From the NCBI GenBank assembly GCA_025716815.1, contig JAIXMN010000005.1, forward strand, positions 1,364,001-1,428,000: DNA of 64,000 nt, written 5' to 3'. The stretch is from Dichotomocladium elegans. Taxonomy: Eukaryota > Mucoromycota > Mucoromycetes > Mucorales > Lichtheimiaceae. Shown here piece by piece: positions 13,734 through 24,750 of the stretch. Within the stretch, counting starts at the first letter, position 1, and every line of letters starts with the position of its first letter. The position numbers and the translations under genes are program-made. The notes beneath the pieces were generated by a model. That model was given only the letters and a program-made list of their open reading frames with translations. It was not told where the DNA came from and ran no database searches.

Positions 13734-14647
13734 TGTGAAGAGAGACGATAAGTAGAATCAAAGAAAAATGGTAGTAAGCAGGAAAAAATGGAAGTGGTAT
13801 GAGAGTCAGAAAATGTGAATGTGAAGTTGTTCAGCAATGGAGAATGCAAAGACGGCGTGCAACGAAACCCAATGTCAGCAGGAACAGATCAAATTTCATC
13901 AAGTGTGATTCGGAAAAGGATCTATCGGCAAAGGAAAAAATCAAAAGTAGGGAGGCGGAAGAAAAGTTTCGCTGTCGAGAAAGGAGTCTGTGCAAGTCAC
14001 CATTTTCGGGTTCTTCTCCAAAACACGCCAAACAGATTAGGTTTCGGGATGAGGTTTTTCCCGTATATCATAGCAAGCAATCACGTCCAGTGCGGACAGG
14101 CTCATCCATCGCCTTTCATGAGCGCGTTCCATTAGAAGAGGCTGCTCTGGATTTCGAGGGACACGATTGCTAGGAAGATTTTTTCTTAAAATCGCAAATG
14201 GATTCCTGGCTGTTTTGCTGCGACTGCAGTAGACATAACCTTCTTACCATCATTGCACATTGTATAGCTATGTTTGATGTTTCTCTCGCCCCTTTCCTTC
14301 AAACACTAATGTATTGCCATGCAGCAAAGATTGCTTTGCCGTCCTGTGACCTCTAAATTGGGTGGCAATTAACTTGTGGGAGCTGCTCCGCATGAAGGGA
14401 TTGGAGGTTTTCCTCCGCCTCTGCGACACTCTCGGAGCCCGAGCATCCGGCGCTCTACCGCTACTCCCATCCCTCCTCCCCACATTAAACCCTGGGTTAA
14501 AAAAAACCATCTCCGGTGCCCATTCATCTGGGCACCGCAACAATCGAAAATTTCAGGGCGCGGGGCAAGCACGGCAAATTTATTATCTCCTCCGCTTGCA
14601 GCGTGGCTTTTTTTTCGGTGTTCCCTTTTCCAGACCTTCAAAATATA
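13734..14647. other. divergent promoter region, kinase and zim17
   Basis: About 0.9 kb between the starts of the minus-strand kinase and the plus-strand Zim17 gene, so it should hold two divergent promoters. A 124-codon plus-strand reading frame (13799-14173) is rich in Arg/Lys/Ser without any recognised domain and is treated as chance. GC is raised around 14395-14490. Confidence 0.4.
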
Positions 14648-15256
14648 ATGCAACGCTCCTTAGCTGTATCGACGCTTGTCCGCGCATCGCTCCACCGACC
14701 ATTCCCTATACGTACTATCGCAATTGCCAACCGCCATGCACATCGACAGCAGGCTAAATGGCTTTCGACTGTGGGAAGAAGGAATGTCCCAACCATCTCA
14801 TGCGTCGCACATTCTGTTTTCCGCGCTTCATTGCATACACAAGGCCCATGTTTAAATCAAAAAGAACATGCTGAAGCAGTGGATCCCAAGCATCAGCTTC
14901 TAATTGGATTTACATGTGAAGTATGCAAGGAACGATCACACCATGTCATGTCCAAGTTGGCGTATACCAAGGGCGTGGTGCTCATTGAATGCCCAGGATG
15001 CAAGAACCGGCACTTGATTGCAGATAATCTCGGCTGGTTCCGCGACACCTCCACCACGGTTGAAGATCTAGTTAAGGAAAAGGGAGAAGCAATCCGCAAA
15101 GTGATTGTCGACAATCGTGGCGAGGAACATCAACCAAAACATATCATGGAATGGTTACCAGAAATCAGTGAAGAGGAACGTGCCAGGAAGGAGAGTGCGC
15201 GCCAAGAGGCCGAGAGGTTGCGCAATCAGCAGCAGGAACAAACAAACCACGAATAA
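14648..15256 (+). CDS. zim17: Zim17/Hep1 DNL-type zinc finger, mtHsp70 escort
   Basis: Single exon, 202 aa. The DNL zinc-finger domain is complete: [14 protein letters not shown] (Cys90, Cys93), a Lys/Tyr-rich middle, [19 protein letters not shown] (Cys115, Cys118, with the RH pair and GWF). In yeast Zim17/Hep1/Tim15 keeps mitochondrial Hsp70 soluble and active in the matrix. The first about 70 residues are rich in Arg, Ser, Ala and His with no acidic residues, as in a matrix-targeting presequence. The start at 14648 is the first Met of this presequence; the reading frame stays open upstream to 14516, but that part is GC-rich and lacks presequence character. The C-terminal about 40 residues are a charged helix with Glu/Arg/Gln repeats. 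The family identification is secure. Confidence 0.93.
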   Translation: MQRSLAVSTLVRASLHRPFPIRTIAIANRHAHRQQAKWLSTVGRRNVPTISCVAHSVFRASLHTQGPCLNQKEHAEAVDPKHQLLIGFTCEVCKERSHHVMSKLAYTKGVVLIECPGCKNRHLIADNLGWFRDTSTTVEDLVKEKGEAIRKVIVDNRGEEHQPKHIMEWLPEISEEERARKESARQEAERLRNQQQEQTNHE

Positions 15257-15852
15257 AATTGGTATTGCTGAATCTCCTCGTTTGTATTTTTGCGTCCCAT
15301 GATCGCCTCTCCTCTTATTGTCGGAGAACTCACCATAAAAAGACATTCCGGAGGTGTGACAGGGTGGGCATGTTGAAGAAAAGTAGCATGCTTCCGTGGT
15401 GCTAAAAGAGACCATTTGTGCGATCCCCTCTCCTGATGAGATGGATGTTACAAATCACCACAAACAATCAAATAGCGGTGTCATACAAGTAGTATATTAA
15501 TACGTAGCATATAGGGGCGTATTATGTATGGATGGATATATGTCTAGAATAGGTCTATAGATTGATGAGGGGGTGGCGAAAGAGAGCATAGTATTGTAAT
15601 GATTAGAAGATGTGGTAAGTAGTGCTTGGTAGGATATGACGATATATACATCAATACTGATAAGCATGGTTCGGTATGTACATTTGGGTTATGTGGTACT
15701 AGGTCCTGATTGTCGTTGTCATTGTCGTCTTCGTCATCTTAGCGGTCGTTTATCATTGCCTTGTGCTTTGCGTGGGTTGGATCGTGTCGGCGCTGCCGAA
15801 CACCCATAGAGTGTGTGATGGATGGAGAATGAGGTTGAACAAAAGGCTGGAA
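15257..15852. other. 3' intergenic region between convergent genes
   Basis: The 3' ends of Zim17 (plus) and the zinc-ribbon gene (minus) face each other over about 600 bases of TA/GT-rich sequence with several TATATA and TGTATG clusters. No gene is supported. Confidence 0.4.
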
Positions 15853-16263
15853 TTAATAAGCAGAAGCAGGAGGAGCACGGATTGCTGATGAGGTTGGAGG
15901 AGAGGACGAGAAGTAGTATGTGAATTGCTCGTCTTCAGGCGTTTCTTCCAAGTAATGCTGCAGTTGCGAGAGCATGGGGCTATCGTAAGGCAGCTCCTCG
16001 TTCTTCCAATTGCACTTGTTGCATTCATAGCGTACTCGCATGTTGTTCGCAATTCGCTTGTTGAGAACGATCAGTTGCTTTTCAGAGCGAGTCAGTTGAA
16101 CAGACGCATGGTTCTTGCATCTTGGGCAAGGATGTGAGGCATGCTCGAGCGATATCTTCTTTCCCGAGTTACCAACTAGTACAGAAATAAAACTTACTGT
16201 TAGCTGTTACAATTCTTTGTGAACAGACATGCCCAACATACCAATGACAAAGGAGCCTGGCAT
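15853..16263 (-). CDS. small zinc-ribbon protein
   Basis: Two exons on the minus strand: 16263-16242 (start and seven codons) and 16175-15853 (114 aa). Two CxxC knuckles, HPCPRCKNH (Cys24, Cys27) and YECNKCNWK (Cys59, Cys62), are separated by 31 residues that contain TRSEKQLIVLNKRI; this resembles the small fungal zinc-ribbon proteins whose function is unknown. The C-terminal third is acidic then Ser/Pro/Ala-rich and likely disordered. The short first exon ends in MPGSFVIV. The gene is convergent with Zim17. No enzymatic role can be inferred. Confidence 0.7.
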
Positions 16264-17965
16264 GGTGAATAATTTGTTATAGGTAGTATGGTTGTTTAGA
16301 GTAACGTGTAGGTGCGGATTCCGGTGAATGCTTTTCTTTCAGAAGCGATGCTTTATAAAATAGCCAGAAGTTTTAATATACACCTTCTTCATTCCCCCCG
16401 CCCCGCCCCTCTTTATATGTTTTCATTGTGGCGGAGAGGCCAAGCGCTGATAGGTGATGTCTCTCTGCCATTACACCACGTTGCTATGGCTCCGCCGTCG
16501 TGTAACGTGACAGGAAAGGAAAGGTTGGGCCCAGTAGTTGGATCTCAATATTTGGCCATGACGTTTTACAGAAGATCATGGGAAAAGAGAACTAACACAG
16601 GAATAGAAACCACCTGCTCAGCAGCTGTTTTGGTCCCTCTGTTGCTAGGAATCAAAGGACAATAACAACAGCGGAAGGTCATCCCTGATAACCTTTCTAG
16701 GATGTCGCCATCGCTGCATGCAGGAGATAGGATGGCTGCGTTCAAAAAAGTTTTTCCCTATTAGATATCTCCGCCATTCCCTTCCCATTGACTAACCTTC
16801 CTAAGACCTCATTACTTCCACAAACTCAAACCTCGCCGGGTCCCCCTCGTTGCCCCATGCCAAGGAACATAAAAGCGTGCTTTGCGAGGATTTTCCTGCT
16901 GATAATAACATTATATTTCAGCTGATTTTTTCTCCCTCCCATGGGATGGCTGTAGGAGCGGTGGCGTTGTCATGCATTGCTTTTCCATATAGGCGTTGCT
17001 CCACATAGAAAGTTGAGATCAACCAGGAGGAATTGGTCTCCATTCATAATAATAATTGAGCGGAGCGAAGCTTATTGACCCAGCAGCCATCTATCTCTCT
17101 CTCGGCTTCTCAAAAAATGCAAAGGGAATTCAAAACGTCATTAGTGACACGTTGCTCTAACGAGCTCTACTAAGCTTGGAAGAGGGCCTTTCTCTATGTT
17201 CAATCCACCTTCAAGCATTTGGGCATCTTTTACTAAGTATCTGATAAAATGAATATGAATCCGCCCGTGCCGACGAAAAATGCAAAGCGAGGGTATTTTC
17301 TTTAAGATGCAGTGCACCCAACGCCAAGATAACAAATATGTATGGCTGATCTGTATCACCTTCCCACGAAAGAAGAAAGAAGTTTAGCGCTATTTTTAAT
17401 AATTATACCCCACCTTGTTTCTTTTGTTTCTCCTTCATTTGGCGGAGACTTTACGACAAATTGGGAATGAACATATAGGGTTTACTGTTGCGTTGGAAAG
17501 CGAGGGACCTAAGCGTTGCGATTTCGGTTCTAGGAATTGGAAGTACGAAGACAGAGAAGATAGCATGTGGCTGAGAATATTCATTTCGAAGCTATGGGCC
17601 GCACAATAAAATGCCATAGTAATTAATCTGAGTTGCTAGTTTTGGAAATGCACAGCCCACGAATCAAGGACGACGCAGTTCGGCCCATAACCGATATTTA
17701 TACCATCCTAACTGCGCCTCCTCCTTCTCGTATATACCACACCAAGATATCAAGGTTGAAGAGGGCAGCAGTGATAGTAGTCTCCTTTCCCTTTCTAGAA
17801 ATCTTCGGTAAACAAACAGTTGGAGTAATTGCAGATCTTCAATCACGCGGGCTCCCGGGCATTCTGTCGGGGCCGGCGGGTTGTACAGTACATCATTGTC
17901 ATCAAGTTCCCACCAAGCTGCGCATAGGCTAAATAGATGTTATTTCTCAAAACTTTTGATCAGCA

Positions 17966-18422
17966 ATGGACGCTTCTGAGGTGATCACCTCAAGTATGCG
18001 CCTGGACGAAAGGGTGAGAGCATATGGTCGCTCCTGCGAAATGTCACTTCAATTATCTTCAACTGCTGATTTACTTTGCGTAGGGTTCTATCAGGCGGAA
18101 GCAGCGGTTATCTCTAAATCGCCAGGACTATCTTGTCCTCTCGTCGTCCAATTGGACCTATCGACTACCCCAAGTCAGAAGCAAATTTGCTAATATCAAT
18201 TGCGTACATCATCTGCCATTCTTTATGTGTTATCACTCGAGCCCGGTTGATGGCGTCCTCGTGCTAAAGCAACGCAATGCTGCGCGCTTGCAAAAGCGCA
18301 CTGCCGATGAATTAGCTTCTTTAGCTATGGACAAGGTCAAGGGGCCGTTGCACACCACCTGTCGCTTGTTTCCTTCTACGGACGAAAGCATAGCCATCAT
18401 TAACAATGAGAAATCAAGTTAG
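17966..18422 (+). CDS. hypothetical two-exon gene, possibly partial
   Basis: Exon 17966-18013 and exon 18084-18422 join in phase 0 across a 70-base intron with a GTGAGA donor, a CTGCTGAT branch-like site and a TTTGCGTAG acceptor, giving 128 aa. Visible segments include RKQRLSLNRQDYLVL, WTYRLPQVRSKF and RNAARLQKRTADELASL. No known domain was recognised. The 3' end reads GAGAAATCAAGTTAG: GTTAGT there could be a donor, so the true gene may continue. The start codon lies seven bases after a copy of TTTTGATCAGC that recurs elsewhere in the window. The evidence is one good intron and an open frame only, so the call is tentative. Confidence 0.35.
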
Positions 18423-20220
18423 TATCGAGCGCTGTGTATGGTTAGTCGCATTATCTCATCGACCACCATTGCCGATCACAATGTTGCCTTGTAAATTACT
18501 CGCATGTACAGTATGTATAATATCCTCTGCATATATATTCATCCAAAGAACTTCGTAATTGATTTGATCAACGCTTAGCTGGTGGTGATATTGACTTATA
18601 ATATTATCGGCCACCACCAGATAAACAATTTATTTCGCGTTGGTTATCCCAATACCTGTGACGATGTGAAATAAATCCTTGAACCGGGGTTTATCCATAT
18701 TTTTACAGGCTTCAGTTAAACTTAGTCTTTGGGAAGCGCTGTACCGCACAAAAAAGCTTTCCTAAACCCATCTCTATGAAGACATGTCGGTATGTTTGGA
18801 TATATCGGTTCTTGGGTGCTTGTACGAAGATCACCATGACCCCGCCGCTTACAACCGCGGATGCCCTCAGTCGATGGACTAGATTGTTGACAACGAAATG
18901 GCTCCTGTCTTAAATACTACAGTAGTTTGACATATCAAACTGTCGCGCGGTTTACCATGCAGTAGCAGAAGTGAGCTTGCTGGCACAAGGATGGTCAAAT
19001 CCAAGGATAATACCGCTATTTACGTGAAAAGAACACAATTAATGCGCGGTTAGACTGTGCATACAGCCCGAGGTAAAATGCGATGCTTTAATGGAGGATT
19101 GAGGATGCGATGAGCGCCTCAGCTCTTGAAAAGTGACTAGGATTACGTGTTCCTTTTGCGCAACGATGGATGTTTCAACATGGTGATGATGATGGGAGTA
19201 TCTTCAAGCAACGTAGCGGCAGCAATCTTTCGCGTGTTGTTGATGAAAAATATGATTGGAAGACTATGAACATATCGCATATAGTGCAGACGTTGCTTGA
19301 TCGTACAAAGGACACAGCTGAAAATAAGGAATATCGTGTGACGCATCCGTATATATAGCGGTGCTAAACTAAGCAACAGTCGATCAACTCCCATGTATGG
19401 GTAGTTACATTTGGATGCGATATCCGGCTTTGTCAATCATGGAAAACATAACTTATCTTTCATGATTTCCGAAACGTACATATCGGGGCTCACAGTATTT
19501 CGTTGATGAAACATGTCTAACAAAATCGCATGCATGTGGGTAACGATACGGGCAACTTCAAGCAATGTATACGAACTGTCACGATACTGCTCTTGTTAGT
19601 CAATGCACCTTAAAGACGATCTCATCCACTAAGCTACCGTCCGTGCGGCCAATGTTTGAGGGATGCATATCTGTTCCGAAATGACAGATCTGTGGGGCTC
19701 CAATGCGTCTGGGCTGGAGACCTAAAATATATATCTCTCAGCATGAAAGTAGCTGTATTGCCGTTCAATTCCTTTACTTATTACTAATTCTCAGCGTAGC
19801 GGATTAGATATTACGTGAATGCGGAAGAGACGGTTTGTTTGAAGGCCACTCAATATAAGGGTGTCGGATATGATAACTTACAGCTGATCAAAAGCAGATA
19901 ATATTTTTATTTATAGCTGTAACACATAAGGTACCTGTTTTCTTTAACCTGGTCTGCATATGTCGGGACGTATCATTTCCTCATTTCAATGCATTGCTTT
20001 CATCACTAGCTGATACTATAGTGTTTTCATGGTCTTTCTGTCCTGCTACCAGTCGTGAAAGTCACGTTTATATGCTGCATTGTTATTTACAATCGAGCTC
20101 TGAATGCTCTGTATATCCAGACCTATCAGGATAAAGACCAGTATAGAACATGGATTCCATGCATGCAGAGAAAGTGGAATATTCAGAGGTCAGTTCAAAT
20201 GAGATTTATAGAAATGAAAC

Positions 20221-20893
20221 TCAAATTGGGTCATATAGTAGGGGCACAGCAAGCTGTTCGTTAATGATAAAACCTTCAGGAACTGGTAACTCTACTTCTA
20301 CACTCTGTTCGCGTTTCTGTCTTTGTGCATTGTACTTTGAGAAACTTGAAAGAAGCCTCTCCAGATTTCCTTCAATGCAAGACATTTCCGAGTTGGGGGG
20401 CGGAACGATCATGCGTCAATAATATTGGGCGATCTGCTTGATCATCCACTGTTTGGACAAAGTATAGACGCCCTCCAACTCGCCAGGTTTCAGCATAAAA
20501 TACCTCCGGCCTGGAATGTCTTTCTCTTAAGGAGGTTGCATAATTCGATCCATTGGCTCGTGTGTAACTCTGATTAGCATTTCCACTATATTCGCATTCC
20601 TGATATGCCAAGCAGTGCGTCTATCAAGCAATACCTATTACCGCGGATTCACATATAGTCAATCATTCATGCCTGAAGTAGTGAAAGCTGCTGAAACCTT
20701 GGATTCGAAGAGACTGTGACATTTATTTCCAGATCAACCCCTGAGTTCGCATGACTTACTATCAAGCCGCCTCTGTTTCTCTCCTATCGGAAAGGCACTT
20801 TTTGCACGCTTATGTCTCTTTACAGCATTCTCTAAAGCTACAAATCGTCTCTCTCTTCTATCTGGTTCAGACACAATGGTTTTATCCAGATTG
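20221..20893 (-). pseudogene. frameshifted ORF of unknown family
   Basis: Three coding-like minus-strand pieces: 20893-20760 (reads DRRERRFVALENAVKRHKRA and GEKQRRLD), 20620-about 20400 (reads RPEVFYAETWRVGGRLYFVQ) and about 20400-20221 (reads PPNSEMSCIEGNLERLLSSF and VELPVPEGFIINEQLAVPLL). The second and third join only if one base is added or removed in the C6 run on the coding strand (plus GGGGGG at 20396-20401). The first and second do not join in phase with any donor or acceptor I could find. It is either a decayed gene or a real gene with a sequencing error in the homopolymer. No domain was recognised. Confidence 0.35.
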
Positions 20894-21469
20894 CTGAATC
20901 GTAGTTAATGTGTTAATCGCTCCTTGGTAAAGGGTAGACGAAAAGGAAGAAGCAGAAGCAATGGCTAAACATATGTGGGTCAATGACGAAGCCTCTGACA
21001 GAATATCGATTTTATAGCCGGGGCCACTGGAGAGAGTGGTTCGCCATACATTACACGCGCGCATGTGTGCGTGTCTGGCAATGTTGCGCAGTGTCACTGA
21101 TGACGTCGAGATTAAAACACTGTCCTGTATTGAACCCACAAGCATTTTGCCCACGGAATAAATATTGGAAGACAAAAAATGAAAGAACACTTTTCGTGTT
21201 CTTTCGAATCCACATGAAACAATCATTGAATAGACAAGCGACATAATAGACGTATGGGCAGCTGATAGAGTTTGTATTTACGCCTTCACCTTTGTTAAGA
21301 AAGAAAAGGGAGGATGATAAAAAAGAAAGACAATGAAGTTGTTTCGGTCACTCCGTAGGTTGCCGTAGGCGGTGGCTATGTGAACCAATCATATTAGCTG
21401 GAAATAACCAGTGATAAAAGAATTATTTTTTATCCGGAGAGCGCACTTAAACACCTCTTTCACCTCCTC

Positions 21470-24400
21470 ATGTCTCTTTCCCTCACTGAATTTGTCAAAC
21501 GTCCTGGTGTTGGCAAGTCTGGCAAGTCCATTCGCGTGCGCGCCAACTTCTTTGAAGTGGCCTCCTTCCCCACCGGCAACATTCATCATTACGATGTGAC
21601 CATTGATCCTCCCAGCGCTCCTCCTGCCCTCTACCGCAAGGTGTGGAAGGCTTTTGAGGATCAAGATGGCCAAGGGATTCTGAAGGGCATCAAGGCCGTT
21701 TTTGACGGCCGTAAGAACGCCTTCTCCCCTAAGGTCTTACCACTTGGCGAAGACAACGCCAAGGCTTTCGAAGTAAGCTGTTTCTCTTTTACCTCATAAG
21801 CCGCCCAACTTTCGTTTTTTCTATTTATTTTGAATGGGTCTGGCGCTCCTCTTTTTCCTTTTCAACTGACACTGAATGTTTTGATCACCAAAGGTGACCA
21901 TTGACGGCGCTGACGCCGCTTCCAAGCGTGCCGGTGGTGGTCAGTTTACCATCCGTATCAAGAAGGCTGGTGAGATCAACATGGAGGAGCTCAACCGCTT
22001 CTTGAATGGCCAAGCTGCGCAGTCGAACAACTGCTTGACTGGTAAAAAAAATTGCACATGCGCGGTGTATAGCATATGATACTAAACTTCCGTTTCGCGC
22101 CTTTTCCCACATAAACGCGTGCATATGCTTTGTAGCTGTCATGTTCCTCGATATCCTTATTCGTCACGTTCCTAGCACTACGTATGCTACCGTTGGCCGC
22201 TCCTTCTTCATTCCCAACGACAAGCGCGCACTCCCAGGTGGTGCTGAGGTCTGGCAGGGCTACTACCAATCTGCACGTCCCGGTGTTGGTAAGTAATAAT
22301 TTTATAAAGCAGCTCAGCCCTCAAATAATCCCTAAAACACTCCTTCTTTTTAGGCAAGATGTTCATTAACTTGGACGTCAGTGCCACTGCCTTCCATGAG
22401 GCTGGTCGTCTTCCTGACCTTGTTGTTAAGTACCTTGGACGCCGCTCCATCGATGAGTTGCGCCGTGGCATTAGTGACCGTGACATCAAGAAACTTGAAA
22501 AGCAGCTCAAGGGTCTCAAGATCCAGGTTGTCCACCGCGGCGAACGTAACCGCAAATACAAGGTCACCAAGCTTACCCCCAGCCCTGCTGAGCGCACCAC
22601 GTTCAAGGACCAAGATGGCAACGAGATGTCTGTTGCTGCCTACTTCTCGAAGCAATACAACATGCGCCTGGCTTTCCCCTTCTTGCCTTGCATTGTTGTC
22701 AAGCGCGACATCTTCTTGCCCATGGAAGTTTGCGAGCTCCTCCCTGGTCAGCGCCTCACCAAGAAGCTGAACGAGAAGCAGACCGCTGATATGATCAAGT
22801 TCACCTGCCAAAAGCCCCAGGTGCGCAGCAACAAGATTAACCAGGGCTTCCAGCTCCTTGGCTACAAGAACAACCCATACCTCCAGCAGTGCAACATGAC
22901 TGTCAAGCCGGATATGGCTGTCGTGGGCGCTCGTGTGCTTTCGACTCCTCAGATCTCTTACAGCCAGAGCACTCCTGATGGTACTTTCGCTCCTCAGGGT
23001 GGTGCCTGGAATTTGCGTGGCAAGAAGCTTGCTCAGGGAGCTGTGCTTGGCTCCTGGTCAGTTGTCAACTTTGCTCCCCAGGTTCCCATGCCTGCCATTC
23101 AACACTTCGTCCGTGAATTATGCCAGACCTTTATTGACACTGGTTTGGTAAGTTTTTTTTTACACGTCCCCTATCGTGTAACACGCGTCGTTACTCATCC
23201 TTACGCGTCGCTTTCTTTAGAACGTTGTCAACCGTCAACCCCCCATCACTAATGCCGACCCTCAGGGTAACATCGACCGTACCCTTAAAGAAGCTTGGCT
23301 GAAGGCCGGCAATGCTGCCAAGGCGAACCCACAGCTTATTCTCTGCATCCTCCCCAACACGGGTACTCCTCTATATGCTGAGATCAAGCGCATTTCGGAC
23401 ACTGGTAAGTTCGGGACTTTAATAATAGTGTTTATCCATCTGATGGCTTGTTCTTCTATCCTCTAGTCATTGGTATCCCCACTCAATGCCTCCAGTCAAA
23501 GCACATTGCTGATGCTAAGAAGCAATACTGTGCCAACGTCTGCTTAAAGGTCAACATGAAGTTGGGTGGCATGAACTTGTTCCTATCTCCTCCACAGATT
23601 CCCTTTATTTCCGCACGCCCTACAATCATTTTGGGTGCCGATGTTACCCACCCTGCTCCTGGTAATGTGCTCTATTTCTCTCTCGCGCGTCAGCTTGTTT
23701 GCTCATTTACATATACCGTTTTCTTATTAAACATTACAGGTGACATGAACCGTCCTTCCGTGGCTGCTGTCACTGCTTCGATGGACGCTCGTGCCTCGCG
23801 ATATGCCAGCGCTATCCGTGTTCAGGCGAACCGCACGGAAATGATTGCCGATCTTGGTAGCATGGTCAAGGAGCTCCTCAAGAGCTTCTACCAGTCTTGT
23901 GGCCAGAAGCCCGAACGTATTCTGTTCTACCGTGATGGTGTTTCCGAAGGACAGTTCTCCGAAGTGTTGCACAGCGAAATCAACCAGATCAAGGGTAAAT
24001 GTCTATTGAGATCTCTGTGCTTGAAAATATGCTGACTTTCGAATTTAGACGCTTGTCTTTCTCTCGACCGCGCATACAAGCCCACCATCACCTTTGTGGT
24101 TGTGCAGAAGCGTCACCATGCTCGCTTCTTCCCTATGGGACCGCAGGATGCTGACCGCAGCGGCAACTGCCAGCCTGGTACCGTTGTGGATTCCACTATT
24201 GTCCATCCTTTCGAATTTGACTTCTGTAAGGTTTCAGTCTTGCAACTTAAGGCAGCTTTATTCATTCATTTTTTCTTTACTCGCAGACTTGCAATCACAT
24301 GCTGGTCTCCAGGGCACTTCTCGACCTACTCACTACCATGTCCTCTATGACGATAACAACTTCTCTCCCGATCAGCTTCAAGAACTGACCTACCGTCTTT

Positions 24401-24609
24401 GCTACATTTATGGACGTGCCACTCGTGCTGTCTCCATTGTCCCCCCTGCCTATTATGCTGATTTGGTCGCTGCTCGCGCGCGCTTCCATCGCCGTGGTGA
24501 GAACTGGTCTGACACCGAAGCCACCTCTGAGTCGCTTGATCCAGAACAGCAGATGGCTTCCTTTGCAGTGGTCAAGCCCGATCTTCAGAAGGTTATGTAC
24601 TACATGTAA
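21470..24609 (+). CDS. Argonaute, slicer tetrad intact
   Basis: Nine exons: 21470-21772, 21894-22041, 22136-22288, 22354-23147, 23221-23404, 23467-23661, 23740-23994, 24049-24225, 24287-24609 (742 aa), every junction in phase. Order: N domain ([18 protein letters not shown]), DUF1785 linker ([20 protein letters not shown]), PAZ ([26 protein letters not shown]), MID (IGIPTQC) and PIWI. Catalytic residues by position: Asp484 in GADVTHP, Glu524 in NRTEMIADL, Asp556 in RDGVSEGQF, and the His of [11 protein letters not shown] (651-653), the DEDH tetrad of slicing Argonautes. The usual Gly/Gln/Arg-rich N-terminal extension is absent, which explains the short length. It should bind small RNAs in the cytoplasm or nucleus as the RNA-silencing effector. 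Convergent with TOR: 141 bases separate the stop codons. Confidence 0.95.
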
Positions 24610-24750
24610 TGTAGTACTATCAATGATAGTTGCTTCCAATTGATTTCCCCTCATTGCTGTTTATATGCCATTGTTATTCCTGAAGTTATAAAAGTGGCTG
24701 AATCAAATAATTTCATTGTCCCTATTTTTATTGAGTTTGGCTGATTGATT

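Larger units (their letters stand above)
16264..21469. other. 5.2-kb gene-poor region
   Basis: No conserved gene was recognised between the zinc-ribbon gene and Argonaute. Two coding-like pieces are listed separately: a two-exon orphan candidate (17966-18422, plus) and a frameshifted ORF (20221-20893, minus). The rest (16264-17965, 18423-20220 and 20894-21469) contains only short, unrelated reading frames without splice context. The sequence is not simple repeat; base composition is close to balanced, so this may be old decayed mobile DNA or fast-evolving sequence. Confidence 0.4.

Noticed and set aside
13799..14173. 124-codon plus-strand ORF between the kinase and Zim17
   Set aside because: Arg/Lys/Ser-rich with no domain or splice signals, and it covers the 5' region of the divergent kinase gene; most simply a chance ORF.
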